Shown here: positions 50,263 to 61,615 of the stretch, piece after piece
How positions within the stretch are numbered: the first letter of the stretch is position 1
Layout: every line of letters starts with the position of its first letter
Assembly: GCF_030271515.1 (NCBI RefSeq)
Contig: NZ_JASCXI010000003.1
Location: 248,001-312,000 of the forward strand
From: Erythrobacter oryzae
Lineage (GTDB): Bacteria > Pseudomonadota > Alphaproteobacteria > Sphingomonadales > Sphingomonadaceae
Length of the DNA: 64,000 nt
Direction: 5' to 3'
Notes under the pieces: model-generated
What the model saw: only the letters and a program-made list of their open reading frames with translations
What the model was told of the DNA's origin: nothing
Database searches by the model: none
Position numbers and translations under genes: made by a program

Positions 50263-53022
50263 ATGGGAGAGAACATCACCCCCGACTGGGACGGCGCCCT
50301 CGACCGCGCCCGCGCCCACGCGCCGTTTCTGGCGCGGGCGCTCGATCGCCAGCCGGAACTTGCCGCGCTGCTGGCCGCAGGCGATGGCACGGGCGCGCTG
50401 GCGTGGGCGCGCGCGCAGGGCGATAACCCCGACACCGAGGTCGCCCTGCGCCGCGAACGCCTCGCGCTCGCCGCCGCGCTGGCGGTGGGCGATCTGGCGG
50501 GGGCCTTCCCGCTCGTGGCTGTGGTGGGCGAACTCACCGGTTTCGCCGACCGCGCGCTCGACCGCGCGATCCGCACCGCGATCTTCGAGCGCACCGATCA
50601 GGACAGCGCCGAGGGCTTCATCGCCCTCGCGCTCGGCAAGCAGGGGGCGGGCGAGCTCAACTACTCCTCCGACATCGACCCGATCCTGCTGTTCGACCGT
50701 GACCGCCTCCCCCGCCGCGCAAGCGACGATCCGGGCGAGGCGGCGCAGCGCTATGCCCGGCGGGTGGTTGCCCTGCTCTCCGCCAACACCGCCGATGGCT
50801 ATGCGCTGCGGGTCGACCTCAGGCTCAGACCTGCAAGCGAGGTCAGCCCGCTCTGCGTGCCGCTGGGCGCGGCGCTGACGCATTATCAGGGGGCGGCGCT
50901 CGCGTGGGAGCGCGCCGCTTTCACCCGCGCGCGGGCGGCGGCGGGGGACATCGCGGCGGGCGAGGCCTTCCTCGACGAGATCCGGCCCTTCGTGTGGCGC
51001 GGCCAGCTCGATTTCGGCGCGATCGAGGAGATCAGCGCGCTCACCCACCGCATCCGCGACAGCGGCAAGGGCCCGCCCGCCCCCGGCCCCGGCTTCGACC
51101 TCAAGCGCGGGCGCGGGGGGATCCGCGAGATCGAGTTCTACGCCCAGACCCACCAGCTGATCCACGGCGGGCGCGATGCCTCGCTGCGGGTCAGGGGCAC
51201 GCGCGCCGGGCTCGACGCGCTGGCGGCGGCGGGGTGGATCGCGCCGGAGAACGCGCAGGTCCTCGGCGAGGCCTATGACCGGCTGCGGCAGATCGAGCAC
51301 CGCTTGCAGATGGTCCACGACCGCCAGACCCACGCGCTGCCCGAAGGCGAGGCGCTCGATAATGTCGCGCGGCTCGATGGCCTGCCGGACGGTGCGGCGC
51401 TGGTGGCGGAGCTCACCGAACTCACGGCACGCACCGCGCGCATCTACGAGGAACTGATCGGCCGTGCCGACCCCGCCCCCGTCGCGGTCGCCATGCCCGC
51501 CAGCGCGCTCGCCGGACAGCTTGCGGCGTGGGGCCTTGCCGAGCCCGAGGTGCTGGCCGAGCGGATCGAGAGCTGGCGCGACGGGCGCCACGCCGCGATC
51601 CGCTCGCCGCAGGCGGTCGAGGCGTGGGATCGGCTCGCCCCCGCGCTGCTCGAGGCCATCGCCCGCAGCGACGATCCGCTGCGCGCGATCACCCGCTGGG
51701 AGCGGATCATCGAGAGCGTGCCGTCGGCGATTACCACCTTCCGCCTGCTCGCCGCGCGCCCCGACCTGATCGAGCGGCTGGTCGCCGCCCTGACCCTCGC
51801 GCCGGTGCTGTCGGACGAGCTAGCAAGGAAGCCCGAACTGCTCGACACCCTGATCGATCGCGACGCGCTCGACCTGCCCGGCGAGACGCCGGCGATCATG
51901 GCCCGGATGCAGGGCGCGGCGGCGCGCGACGACTACGAGGCGCTGCTCGACGCGATCCGCATCGTCACCGGCGAGATCCGCTTCGCATTGGGCATCCAGC
52001 TGATCGAGGGGCTTGCCGACCCCCTCGCCATCGCCCGCGCCCTGTCACGCACCGCCGAAGCCGCGCTGCAACTGGCGGCGCAGGCGACGGTGGAGGAATT
52101 CGCCACCAAGCACGGGCGGATTGCCGGAAGCGAATTGCTGATCCTCGGGCTCGGACGGCTGGGCGGCGGCGCGCTGACCCATGCGAGCGATCTCGACATC
52201 GTCTACCTCTTCACCGGCGATTTCGCCGCGCAGTCGGACGGCGCGCGGCCCTTGGGCGGCACGATCTACTACAACCGCCTCGCCAGCCGGGTGAGCGCCG
52301 CGCTTTCGGTGCCGACCGCGCAGGGGGCGCTCTACGAGGTCGACACGCGCCTCAGGCCGCAGGGCAATCAGGGGCCGCTCGCGGTCAGCTGCGAGGCCTT
52401 CGGCAAATACCAGCGCGAGGCGGCGTGGACGTGGGAGCACATGGCCCTCGCCCGCGCGCGGGTGCTCTACGGCTCGGACGCGGCGCGCGCGCAGCTCGAG
52501 GCGGTGCTGGCCGAGGTGCTCCACGCGCGGCGCGACACCGATGCGCTGCGCGAGGCCGTGCTGGGGATGCGCGCCGAGATGGCGAAGCACAAGCGGCCGA
52601 CCGGCCCGGTCGACGCCAAGCTCGCGCGCGGGGGCCTCGTCGATATCGAGTTCCTGGTGCACTACCTCCAGCTCAAGGGCGAGACGGCGGACGGGCGCCC
52701 CCTCGCCGAAGCCGCCGCGCAGGCGCTCTCTCCCGACCTCGAACAGGCGCTTGCCGGCCTCGCGGCGGCGGGGCTGGTGCCTGCGGACCTTGCCGAGCCC
52801 CACGGGCTGATGAGCCGGATGCTGGTCGCCAGCCGCCTGCTCGCCCCCGATGGCAGCACCCCCCCGCCGAGCGGCGCGCGCGCGCTGGCGCGGGCCTGCG
52901 GGTTCGATTCCTATGCAGGCCTTGAGGGGGCCTTCGCCGCCGCGCGGCTCAGGGTTGCCGAGGTGTGGAAACAAATTCTGGGCACAGACATTCTCGCTAC
53001 CGAACAGGAGAACCCCGCATGA
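50263..53022 (+). CDS. glnE: Glutamine synthetase adenylyltransferase / deadenylase
   Basis: 919 residues from ATG 50263; the same frame stays open far upstream without homology. GlnE adenylylates and deadenylylates glutamine synthetase under PII control. Two nucleotidyltransferase domains are present, with GKQGAGELNYSSDIDPILLFD-type motif in the N-terminal half (about residue 130) and GRLGGGALTHASDLDIVYLF in the C-terminal half. Each is followed by helical domains (GGIREIEFYAQTHQL and ARGGLVDIEFLVHYLQL). Its TGA overlaps the ATG of the peroxiredoxin gene. Confidence 0.95.
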   Translation: MGENITPDWDGALDRARAHAPFLARALDRQPELAALLAAGDGTGALAWARAQGDNPDTEVALRRERLALAAALAVGDLAGAFPLVAVVGELTGFADRALDRAIRTAIFERTDQDSAEGFIALALGKQGAGELNYSSDIDPILLFDRDRLPRRASDDPGEAAQRYARRVVALLSANTADGYALRVDLRLRPASEVSPLCVPLGAALTHYQGAALAWERAAFTRARAAAGDIAAGEAFLDEIRPFVWRGQLDFGAIEEISALTHRIRDSGKGPPAPGPGFDLKRGRGGIREIEFYAQTHQLIHGGRDASLRVRGTRAGLDALAAAGWIAPENAQVLGEAYDRLRQIEHRLQMVHDRQTHALPEGEALDNVARLDGLPDGAALVAELTELTARTARIYEELIGRADPAPVAVAMPASALAGQLAAWGLAEPEVLAERIESWRDGRHAAIRSPQAVEAWDRLAPALLEAIARSDDPLRAITRWERIIESVPSAITTFRLLAARPDLIERLVAALTLAPVLSDELARKPELLDTLIDRDALDLPGETPAIMARMQGAAARDDYEALLDAIRIVTGEIRFALGIQLIEGLADPLAIARALSRTAEAALQLAAQATVEEFATKHGRIAGSELLILGLGRLGGGALTHASDLDIVYLFTGDFAAQSDGARPLGGTIYYNRLASRVSAALSVPTAQGALYEVDTRLRPQGNQGPLAVSCEAFGKYQREAAWTWEHMALARARVLYGSDAARAQLEAVLAEVLHARRDTDALREAVLGMRAEMAKHKRPTGPVDAKLARGGLVDIEFLVHYLQLKGETADGRPLAEAAAQALSPDLEQALAGLAAAGLVPADLAEPHGLMSRMLVASRLLAPDGSTPPPSGARALARACGFDSYAGLEGAFAAARLRVAEVWKQILGTDILATEQENPA

Positions 53023-53492
53023 GCAACTTCCCCGGCGTCGGCGACGCCATCCCCGATATCGCGATGGAAACCCCCGAGGGCGGGAGCGTGAAGCCCTCGG
53101 ACTTCGCCGGCTCCAAGCTGGTGATCTTCTTCTACCCCAAGGACGACACCCCGGGCTGCACCACCGAGAACAAGGATTTCTCCGCGCTGAAGGACCAGTT
53201 CGAGGCGGCGGGCACCAAGCTCCTCGGCGTCTCCAAGGACCCGGCCAAGAAGCACGCCAAGTTCATCGCCAAGCACGGCCTCACCGCCCCGCTGGCGACC
53301 GATGCGGAGGAAGGCGGCCTCAGCGACGCGCTCGGCGTGTGGGCGGAGAAGCAGATGTACGGGAAGACCTACATGGGCATGGTCCGCGCGACCTACCTCG
53401 TCGGCGCCGACGGCAAGATCGCGCAGATCTGGGACAAGGTGAAGGTCGCCGGCCACGCCGAGGAAGTGCTGGCGGCTGCCAGGGCCCTCTGA
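53019..53492 (+). CDS. Peroxiredoxin, BCP/PrxQ type, single cysteine
   Basis: 157 residues from ATG 53019, with CAGGAG upstream. The thioredoxin-fold peroxidase motif YPKDDTPGCTTENKDF contains peroxidatic Cys47. BCP proteins often have a second Cys five residues on, but here there is no other cysteine, so reduction must use an external thiol. It reduces hydroperoxides in the cytoplasm. It overlaps glnE by 4 bases and is 7 bases from the next gene. Confidence 0.92.
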   Translation: MSNFPGVGDAIPDIAMETPEGGSVKPSDFAGSKLVIFFYPKDDTPGCTTENKDFSALKDQFEAAGTKLLGVSKDPAKKHAKFIAKHGLTAPLATDAEEGGLSDALGVWAEKQMYGKTYMGMVRATYLVGADGKIAQIWDKVKVAGHAEEVLAAARAL

Positions 53493-53499
53493 CACCCGC

Positions 53500-54291
53500 A
53501 TGACCACCATCGCCCGCGCCATCCGCGCCGCGCTGCTGACGCCTGAGCCGCGGGCCAAGTGCTTCGCCACGCGGGCGCTGGTGCGCGCGTGGCGGCGCGG
53601 GGAGTTGGCGTGGGACTTCGACGTGGCGATGCCCGATCAGCCCGCCTGGCCCGATGCGCCCGAACTGCTGCCCCCCGGCCGGATGCCCAAGCGCCGCAAG
53701 GCCGGGAGCGAGCGCGGGCGGATCGCGCTGTGGCACTCCCTCGCGCATATCGAGTTCGTCGCGATCGACCTCGCGCTCGACATGGCGGGGCGATTCGGCG
53801 GGGCGATGGGCCGGGAATTCGTCAGCGACTTCCTCGATGTCGCCGCCGACGAGGCGATGCACTTCGCGCTGCTGGCGCGGAAGCTCGAATCGCTCGGCAG
53901 CCACTACGGCGCGCTCCCCGCCCACGCCGGGCTGTGGGAGGCCGCCCATGCCACCCGCCACGATGTCGCCGCCCGGCTCGCCGTGGTGCCGATGGTGCTC
54001 GAGGCGCGCGGGCTCGACGTCACGCCGGCGACCCTTGAGCGGGTGCGGACGGCGGGCGACGCGCACGGCGCAAAAATTCTCACAAGGATACTTGACGACG
54101 AAATCCGCCATGTCGCGGCAGGCACCAAGCACTTTCTGCATTGTGCCGAAACGGCGCAGAAGGAACCCGAATCCTACTGGCAAGAACTCGTAAAACGGCA
54201 CTTCAGGGGCATCGTTAAGCCACCGTTCAACGACTCGGCGCGTCTTGCAGCCGGTTTGTCGCGCGAATTTTACGCCGCGATTGCCTATTAA
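53500..54291 (+). CDS. DUF455 ferritin-like protein
   Basis: 263 residues. The ferritin-like helices carry di-iron type ligands: LWHSLAHIEFVAIDLALDM, DVAADEAMHFALLARKLE, and ILDDEIRHVAAGTKHF. The DUF455 family is widespread in proteobacteria and of unknown function; an oxidoreductase or oxygenase role is possible. It begins 7 bases after the peroxiredoxin stop, which fits oxidative stress. Confidence 0.86.
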   Translation: MTTIARAIRAALLTPEPRAKCFATRALVRAWRRGELAWDFDVAMPDQPAWPDAPELLPPGRMPKRRKAGSERGRIALWHSLAHIEFVAIDLALDMAGRFGGAMGREFVSDFLDVAADEAMHFALLARKLESLGSHYGALPAHAGLWEAAHATRHDVAARLAVVPMVLEARGLDVTPATLERVRTAGDAHGAKILTRILDDEIRHVAAGTKHFLHCAETAQKEPESYWQELVKRHFRGIVKPPFNDSARLAAGLSREFYAAIAY

Positions 54292-54402
54292 CGATCTGCC
54301 CGGATAACCAAGTTCCAGCGAAAGGCGCGCGATCGACGTGCCGGAACATTCCTACGGTCTGACCCCAAAAAGGCGGGCCGCAATCGGGACCGGGTCTTAC
54401 AT

Positions 54403-55149
54403 ATGATTTTTGCCTTCCGCGGAGCGCTGAAGCTGGTTGCAACAACCGCTTGCGCTGTTCTGGTTACCGCCGCCGCGCCGGCCATGGCCAACACCAATTC
54501 GGCCGCCTCGACCACTTCCACCACCGCCAGCGCGGATGTCGTCCAGCCGCTGCGCGATGCCGGTGAGCTCCCCGAGATCGGCGACACCCGCTTCAAGTCG
54601 CTGTTCAGCACCATTCTCGAGACCGAGCGCAACACGCCGACGATCGGCGCGGTCGAAGCTCCCCTCGCCTTCTCCTCGCCCATTCCGCAGCGCGGCATCT
54701 CGGTGCCCTCGCGCATGCCGCTCGAAGGCGCAGCGCTGACCAGCGGCTTCGGGATGCGCACCCACCCGGTGCTCGGCGGCCGCCGCCAGCACACCGGCAT
54801 CGATCTCGCCGCGCCCACCGGCACCCCGGTCTACGCCACCGCCGACGGCATCGTCAGCCGCGCCGACTGGTATTCGAGCTACGGCCTCTACATCAGCGTC
54901 GAGCACGGCGCCTCGATGCAGACCCGCTACGCCCACCTCTCGCGCCTTGCGGTCGCGGCCGGGGACAGCGTGAAGAAGGGCGACCTCATCGGCTATGTCG
55001 GTTCGACCGGCCGTTCGACCGGCCCGCACCTTCATTACGAAGTTCGCGTGGAGGGTCTTGCAGTCAATCCGATTCCGTATATGGTGGAGAGCGAAGCACA
55101 GCTGGCCTACGCCCGCGATGCACGCCTCACCGGCGCTGGCGGCGAATAA
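54403..55149 (+). CDS. M23-family murein peptidase, exported
   Basis: 248 residues with a signal peptide (LKLVATTACAVLVTAAAPAMAN). The C-terminal LytM domain has the zinc ligands in GFGMRTHPVLGGRRQHTGIDLA, the second His in TRYAHLSRL and the final GRSTGPHLHYEVRV. It cleaves peptidoglycan peptide bonds, or acts in septum splitting. A strong intrinsic terminator follows at 55220. Confidence 0.93.
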   Translation: MIFAFRGALKLVATTACAVLVTAAAPAMANTNSAASTTSTTASADVVQPLRDAGELPEIGDTRFKSLFSTILETERNTPTIGAVEAPLAFSSPIPQRGISVPSRMPLEGAALTSGFGMRTHPVLGGRRQHTGIDLAAPTGTPVYATADGIVSRADWYSSYGLYISVEHGASMQTRYAHLSRLAVAAGDSVKKGDLIGYVGSTGRSTGPHLHYEVRVEGLAVNPIPYMVESEAQLAYARDARLTGAGGE

Positions 55150-55219
55150 CCGCCCCGCTGCAAGGCACCAGGGATTGCCCGTGAAACGGGCCGGACATTG
55201 GAGAGGGTGTCCGAACATG

Positions 55220-55248
55220 GGCGGCGGGTTATCCCGCCGCCTTTTTTT
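55220..55248 (+). terminator. Intrinsic terminator after the M23 peptidase
   Basis: GGCGGCGGG-TTAT-CCCGCCGCC is a perfect 9-bp stem followed by TTTTTTT (55242-55248), the clearest rho-independent terminator in the window. Confidence 0.92.
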
Positions 55249-55412
55249 GTCTCTTGGCCACCCCGCCACCGCCCGCCAAGGGGGGTGACGCGCCTTTTAG
55301 GTAGCACTTCACATACTCTTTTCCCTTGCGAGCGTTCCCGCGCCCGCTAGATTTTCTTCCGAGAGAAATATCGGCCGCCCCCTCGCCGGGCAGCGCCGCT
55401 GGGAGAGAGAAC

Positions 55413-56960
55413 ATGTCGATGCACCCGATCGCGCACGCCGCAACTCGGCCCGATCATCCGGCGGTCATCATGACCGGCTCGGGCAAGCAGATCACCTATG
55501 GGCAGATGGAGGCCGAATCGAACCGCTTCGCCCACCTGCTGCGCGCCCACGGGATCGGCGCGGGCGAGGCCTTTGCGGTGCTGCTCGAAAACCGGATCGA
55601 ATATTTCACCCTGATCTGGGGCTCGCAGCGGGCGGGCACGATGCTGGTGCCGATCTCGAGCCGCCTGACCGCGCCCGAGGCCGCCTACATCATCCGCGAT
55701 GCCGAGGCGAAGCTGCTGATCACCAGCGGCTATTTCACCGGGATGCTGGGCGATATCCGCAAGGAGTGCCCGGGGCTCACGGTGCTGGTGATGGACAGCG
55801 GGGACGCCGAGGACTTCGCCGCCGCCCTCGCCGCACAGCCTTCAACGCCGATCCCCGACCAGAGCGCAGGCATGGTGATGCTCTATTCCTCCGGCACCAC
55901 CGGCCGCCCCAAGGGCATCCGCCCCGCCCCGCCCGCAGATCCCGATCCGCAGGCCGCGGTGCCGCTCGTCGGCCTTGCGGTGATGGGCGCCGGGATGCCG
56001 ACCGACGGGTCGATGGTCTACCTCTCCCCCGCCCCGCTCTACCACGCCGCGCCGATCGGCTGGTGCTCGGTGGTGCACCGCCTGGGCGGCACGGTGGTGA
56101 TGATGGAGAAGTTCGAGCCCGAAGAGGCGCTGGCCGCAATCGAGCGTTACAAGGTGACCGACAGCCAGTGGGTGCCGACCCATTTCGTGCGCTTCCTCAA
56201 GCTCGATCCCGCGGTGCGCACGAAGTACGACCTCTCCAGCCACCAGCGCGCCCTCCACGCCGCCGCGCCCTGTCCGGTGCCGATCAAGCAGGAGATGATC
56301 GACTGGTGGGGCCCCATCGTGAACGAATACTACGCCGGCAGCGAGAGCATCGGGATGACGATGATCCGCTCGCCCGACTGGCTCACCCACCCCGGCAGCG
56401 TCGGCAAGGCGATCTACGGCACGCTCCACATATGCGGGCCCGATGGCGAGGAGGTCGCGGCAGGGCAGGATGGCCTCATCTATTTCGAGAACGCGCTGCT
56501 CCCCACCTACCACAACGACCCCGCCAAGACCGCCGAGGCGATGCACCTCAAGGGCTGGATGACGCTGGGCGACATCGGGCATCTGGACGCGGACGGCTTC
56601 CTGTTCCTCACCGACCGCAAGAGCCACATGATTATCAGCGGCGGGGTCAACATCTACCCGCAGGAGATCGAGAACCTGCTCGTCACCCACGCCAAGGTGA
56701 TGGACGCCGCGGTGATCGGCGCGCCCTGCCCCGACCTCGGCGAGAAGGTGGTGGCGGTGGTGCAGCCCAAGGACATGGCCCACGCCGGGCCCGATCTCGA
56801 GGCGGAGCTGCGCGAATTCCTCGCGCCGAGCCTCTCGAAGGTGAAGATGCCCAAGCTGTTCGACTTCCGCCCCGAACTCCCGCGCGAGGCCAACGGCAAG
56901 CTCTACAAGCGCGAGCTGCGCGATGAATATGCGGCCAAGGCGAAGGAAGCCGCCGCATGA
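55413..56960 (+). CDS. AMP-binding acyl-CoA synthetase
   Basis: 515 residues from ATG 55413, preceded by GGGAGAGAGA. The adenylation domain has the P-loop SSGTTGRPKG, YAGSE, GWMTLGDIGHLD with the adenylate-binding Asp, and the C-terminal DRKSHMIISGGVNIYPQEIE and catalytic Lys near PREANGKLYKREL. It activates a carboxylic acid as acyl-AMP and then acyl-CoA. It overlaps the P450 gene by 4 bases, so both may act on the same terpenoid-, steroid- or fatty-acid-like substrate. Confidence 0.93.
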   Translation: MSMHPIAHAATRPDHPAVIMTGSGKQITYGQMEAESNRFAHLLRAHGIGAGEAFAVLLENRIEYFTLIWGSQRAGTMLVPISSRLTAPEAAYIIRDAEAKLLITSGYFTGMLGDIRKECPGLTVLVMDSGDAEDFAAALAAQPSTPIPDQSAGMVMLYSSGTTGRPKGIRPAPPADPDPQAAVPLVGLAVMGAGMPTDGSMVYLSPAPLYHAAPIGWCSVVHRLGGTVVMMEKFEPEEALAAIERYKVTDSQWVPTHFVRFLKLDPAVRTKYDLSSHQRALHAAAPCPVPIKQEMIDWWGPIVNEYYAGSESIGMTMIRSPDWLTHPGSVGKAIYGTLHICGPDGEEVAAGQDGLIYFENALLPTYHNDPAKTAEAMHLKGWMTLGDIGHLDADGFLFLTDRKSHMIISGGVNIYPQEIENLLVTHAKVMDAAVIGAPCPDLGEKVVAVVQPKDMAHAGPDLEAELREFLAPSLSKVKMPKLFDFRPELPREANGKLYKRELRDEYAAKAKEAAA

Positions 56961-58249
56961 CCGCCGAGGCGGTGCTGTCGGGCGATCTCGCCCGCAAGGT
57001 GATCGACCCCCACGCCTATGCCGAGTGGGACGGGTTGCTCGATACCTTCGACCACATCCGCGCCACCACGCCCGTGGCCAAGGTGCAGCCCGACACGCCG
57101 GGGCTGTTCGACCCCTTCTGGCTCGTCACCCGCTATGACGATGTGATGCGGATTTCGAAGGACAATGCCGCCTTCCTCAACAACCCGCGCCCGGTGGTCT
57201 TCAGCTTCAACCAGGCGATCGAGTTCAGCCGCGCGGCAACGGGTTCGAACATGCTGGTCGATTCGCTGGTGGTGTTCGACGCGCCGGTGCATCCCAAATA
57301 CCGCAAGCTGACGCAGGAATGGTTCATGCCGAGGAACCTCGCCCGGCTCGAAGACGAGCTGCGGACGCTGGCGGCGGCGACGGTTGACCGGATGCTCGCG
57401 CAGGGCTCCGAGGTGGACTTCGTCAAGGAGGTCTCCGGCCCCTACCCCTTGCGCGTCGTCATGCAGATCCTCGGGGTGCCGCCCGAGGACGAGTTCCGGA
57501 TGCAGATGCTCACCCAACAGCTGTTCGGCGGGCAGGACAAGGACCTCTCGGGCACCGGCATGGACCAGATGACCCCCGAGCAGGTGGTGCAGATCGTCGC
57601 CGGGGCGGTGAAGACCTTCGAGGACTACTTCGCCGCGCTGGCCGAGGAACGCCGCCGCAATCCGACCGAGGATGTCGCCAGCGTCATCGCCAATGCGCTG
57701 GTCGACGGCCAGCCGCTGCCCCCGCGCGACATGGCGGGCTACTATATCATCGTCGCCACCGCCGGGCACGACACCACCAGCGCGAGCACGGCAGGCGCGA
57801 TGCAGGCCCTCGCGCGCGACCCCGAGCAATATGCCCGCGTGCGCGCCGACCGCTCGCTGCTGCCCGGCATCGTCGAGGAAGCGATCCGCTGGACCAGCCC
57901 CGTGCAGCACTTCATGCGCACCGCGGCCGAGGACTGCGAGCTCGGCGGGCAGGCGATCAAGGCGGGCGACTGGCTGATGATCAACTACGTCGCCGCCAAT
58001 CACGACCCCGCGCAGTTCCCCGATCCGCGCCGCTTCGACGCCGCGCGAAGCCCCAACCGCCACCTCGCCTTCGGCGCAGGCGCGCACCAGTGCCTTGGCC
58101 TGCATCTGGCGCGGCTGGAGATGAAGATCCTGTTCGAGGCGATCCTCGACCGCGTCGCAGCCGTCGAACCGGCGGGCGAGGCAGCCCGCGCGACCAGCAC
58201 CTTCGTGGGCGGGCTGAAGACGCTGCCGCTGCGGGTGACCCCGGCCTAG
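56957..58249 (+). CDS. Cytochrome P450
   Basis: 430 residues. The I-helix ATAGHDTTSASTAG, the ExxR region (EEAIRWTSPV) and the heme-binding FGAGAHQCLGLHLARLE are intact. It differs from the CYP153-like enzyme at 24984. The family cannot be set without a search. Its ATG overlaps the acyl-CoA synthetase stop. Confidence 0.92.
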   Translation: MTAEAVLSGDLARKVIDPHAYAEWDGLLDTFDHIRATTPVAKVQPDTPGLFDPFWLVTRYDDVMRISKDNAAFLNNPRPVVFSFNQAIEFSRAATGSNMLVDSLVVFDAPVHPKYRKLTQEWFMPRNLARLEDELRTLAAATVDRMLAQGSEVDFVKEVSGPYPLRVVMQILGVPPEDEFRMQMLTQQLFGGQDKDLSGTGMDQMTPEQVVQIVAGAVKTFEDYFAALAEERRRNPTEDVASVIANALVDGQPLPPRDMAGYYIIVATAGHDTTSASTAGAMQALARDPEQYARVRADRSLLPGIVEEAIRWTSPVQHFMRTAAEDCELGGQAIKAGDWLMINYVAANHDPAQFPDPRRFDAARSPNRHLAFGAGAHQCLGLHLARLEMKILFEAILDRVAAVEPAGEAARATSTFVGGLKTLPLRVTPA

Positions 58250-58252
58250 AGG

Positions 58253-59131
58253 CTACTTCAGCAGATCCAGCGCGATTGCCCGCACCTCGGCGCCCATGTC
58301 GGGGCGGGCGAGGGCGATGGCGAGCGTCGCCTGCACAAAACCGACCTTGCTCCCGCAATCATACCGCGCGCCGTCGAAGGTGACGGCGTGGAAGGGCTGC
58401 TGGCCGATCATCTTCGCCATCGCGTCGGTGAGCTGGATCTCTCCGCCCGCGCCCTTGCCCTGGTTCTCGAGCACCCGCATCACCTCGGGTTGCAGGATGT
58501 AGCGCCCCGAAACGATTTTATTGGAAGGGGCTTCGGCGACAGGCGGCTTCTCGACCAACCCCTTCACTTCGGTCAGCGCACCATGCGAAGCGCCCGGGTC
58601 GATCACGCCGTAGGAGGACACCTGCTCCATCGGCACCTCGAGCACCGAGATGAGGTTGCCGCCGACCTCTTCGTAAGCCTCGACCATCTGCTTCATGCAG
58701 CCGGTGCCGCCTTCGCGCGCGACCATCAGCTCGTCGGGCAGGAAGATCGCGAAAGGCTCATCCCCCACGATCGCGCGCGCGCACCAGATCGCGTGGCCGA
58801 GGCCGAGCGGCACCTGCTGGCGGACCGCGATCACATCGCCCGGCGTCGCGCGGGTGGGATCGAGCACCGACAGATCCTTGCCGCGCTCGGTCATGGTCTG
58901 CTCGAGCTCGAAGGCGATGTCGAAATGCTCGACGATCCCGGTCTTGCCGCGCCCGGTGACGAAGATCATCTGCTCGATCCCCGCCTCGCGCGCCTCGTCC
59001 ACAGCGTACTGGATCAGCGGGCGGTCGACCACCGGCAGCAGCTCCTTGGGGACGACCTTGGTGGCGGGCAGGAAGCGCGTGCCGAGACCGGCGACAGGGA
59101 AGACGGCTTTTCGGATCGGTTTGGGAGTCAT
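58253..59131 (-). CDS. galU: UTP-glucose-1-phosphate uridylyltransferase
   Basis: 292 residues from ATG 59131. It makes UDP-glucose for polysaccharides and glycolipids. Seen: the nucleotide-binding [20 protein letters not shown], then [27 protein letters not shown] and [10 protein letters not shown]. The C-terminus converges with the P450 stop. It is divergent from murA with 150 bases between. Confidence 0.95.
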   Translation of the reverse strand: MTPKPIRKAVFPVAGLGTRFLPATKVVPKELLPVVDRPLIQYAVDEAREAGIEQMIFVTGRGKTGIVEHFDIAFELEQTMTERGKDLSVLDPTRATPGDVIAVRQQVPLGLGHAIWCARAIVGDEPFAIFLPDELMVAREGGTGCMKQMVEAYEEVGGNLISVLEVPMEQVSSYGVIDPGASHGALTEVKGLVEKPPVAEAPSNKIVSGRYILQPEVMRVLENQGKGAGGEIQLTDAMAKMIGQQPFHAVTFDGARYDCGSKVGFVQATLAIALARPDMGAEVRAIALDLLK

Positions 59132-59281
59132 GGCTGGCTCTCTTGTATCGTGGACGCTGGCTGGCGCGTCCGCCGTCGCCGTGCCTTGCGCCACAACGCA
59201 GGTCAATGCCAGTTCGGATTAGTCCACCTGCGCACGCGCGGGCGAGTTGCGCGGCGGGCGCATTTCGTTAAGGCGTTCACC

Positions 59282-60562
<1,281 letters not shown>

Positions 60563-60573
60563 TCCAAGGCCTG

Positions 60574-60762
60574 ATGGGTAAACGCAGCGGCGTCATTGAT
60601 CACGAGGAAGGCCTCGCCAAGTTGAGCCTCGCTGAGCTCGATGCAGAGATTGCGCGCTGCGAAATGATGCGGAAGATCGCGACCACGGCAAGAAGCCGCA
60701 AATCGCTCGAGAGCCGCATCCACTGGCTAGAGAGCTTTCGGGCGCGGCATTGGGAAGACTGA
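60574..60762 (+). CDS. Small charged helical protein
   Basis: 62 residues, 11 bases after murA. Highly charged, with a helical stretch SLAELDAEIARCEMMRKIA and SRIHWLESFRARHW. The layout resembles DUF1192-like proteins, but the match is not certain. Function unknown. Confidence 0.6.
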   Translation: MGKRSGVIDHEEGLAKLSLAELDAEIARCEMMRKIATTARSRKSLESRIHWLESFRARHWED

Positions 60763-60770
60763 CCGAAGAT

Positions 60771-61004
60771 CTAGCCGTTCACCATCAGCCACACGCGGAT
60801 CGCGCTGGCGAGGCCCGGCGGCGTGGGCGACTTGATCCGTTCGGCATCGATGCGCGCGACCAGTGCGGCGACGGCCAGCCCCTCGCGCGACGCGGCGGCT
60901 TTCAACATGTCCCAGAACAGCGGTTCGAGGCTGATCGAGGTCTGGTGGCCCGCGATGCTCAGCGAGCGCTTGACCGGGGGGTGATAGGGGGATGGTGTCT
61001 CCAT
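60771..61004 (-). CDS. Ribbon-helix-helix domain protein
   Basis: 77 residues. Features of the RHH_4 type: RSLSIAGHQTSISLEPLFWDML and AASREGLAVAALVARIDAERI. Such proteins usually bind DNA or other proteins. It follows the gene at 61017 by 12 bases on the same strand. Target unknown. Confidence 0.75.
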   Translation of the reverse strand: METPSPYHPPVKRSLSIAGHQTSISLEPLFWDMLKAAASREGLAVAALVARIDAERIKSPTPPGLASAIRVWLMVNG

Positions 61005-61016
61005 CCCCCGCAGGTA

Positions 61017-61529
61017 TTACGCCGCTTCGAAGTCGTCCACATATTCGGGGAGGAATACCGGCTCGCGCTCGGACCAGCCGGGGGCGGTGGCGGCGGCTTC
61101 GCTCAGCGATTGGAGCAGCAGCTTGCGGCGCTCCGGGCGGATCACCGGCAGCGCGCTCGCAGCGCAGAAGGCAGCCGGAAGATAGGGCCGCACCGCCGCG
61201 CCAAGCAGGCGTTCGTAGAGGAAGCGGAAGGCGGAGAAGCTCGCCAGCCGCTCCTGCTCCAGATCGAAGGCGGCGAGGCGCACCAGCTTGCCGAGGAAGC
61301 GCTCGACCTCGTAGGGCGTATCGTCCTGGGGGATCAACCCGCGCAGGGTCTTGAGGTCCTGATAGGCGACATATTGCCGGCGGATCGCGACATTCTCGCT
61401 CTCGGAGCGGCCCCAGCGCCGGAAGGCGTCGGTGCGGGCAAGGCCGATATCGAGGCTGCGCTTGATGTAGCGCTGCTCGGCAGGGGCGAACCCGGCAAAT
61501 TCCCGCATCTCGGCAATCGGCATCATCAT
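61017..61529 (-). CDS. Hypothetical helical protein
   Basis: 170 residues, soluble, mostly helical, with no signal peptide. It includes a basic stretch (YIKRSLDIGLARTDAFRRWG) and a hydrophobic region PYLPAAFCAASALP. No family recognised. It is followed by the RHH gene, with which it is probably co-transcribed. Confidence 0.6.
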   Translation of the reverse strand: MMMPIAEMREFAGFAPAEQRYIKRSLDIGLARTDAFRRWGRSESENVAIRRQYVAYQDLKTLRGLIPQDDTPYEVERFLGKLVRLAAFDLEQERLASFSAFRFLYERLLGAAVRPYLPAAFCAASALPVIRPERRKLLLQSLSEAAATAPGWSEREPVFLPEYVDDFEAA

Positions 61530-61615
61530 GGCGTGCGTCTCCTTCGGACGGGGAGAACGTCGCTGAAGATGGTTAATTTAAGGTTAGGTAGATTTCGGCT
61601 CGGAGTCTTTGTGTC

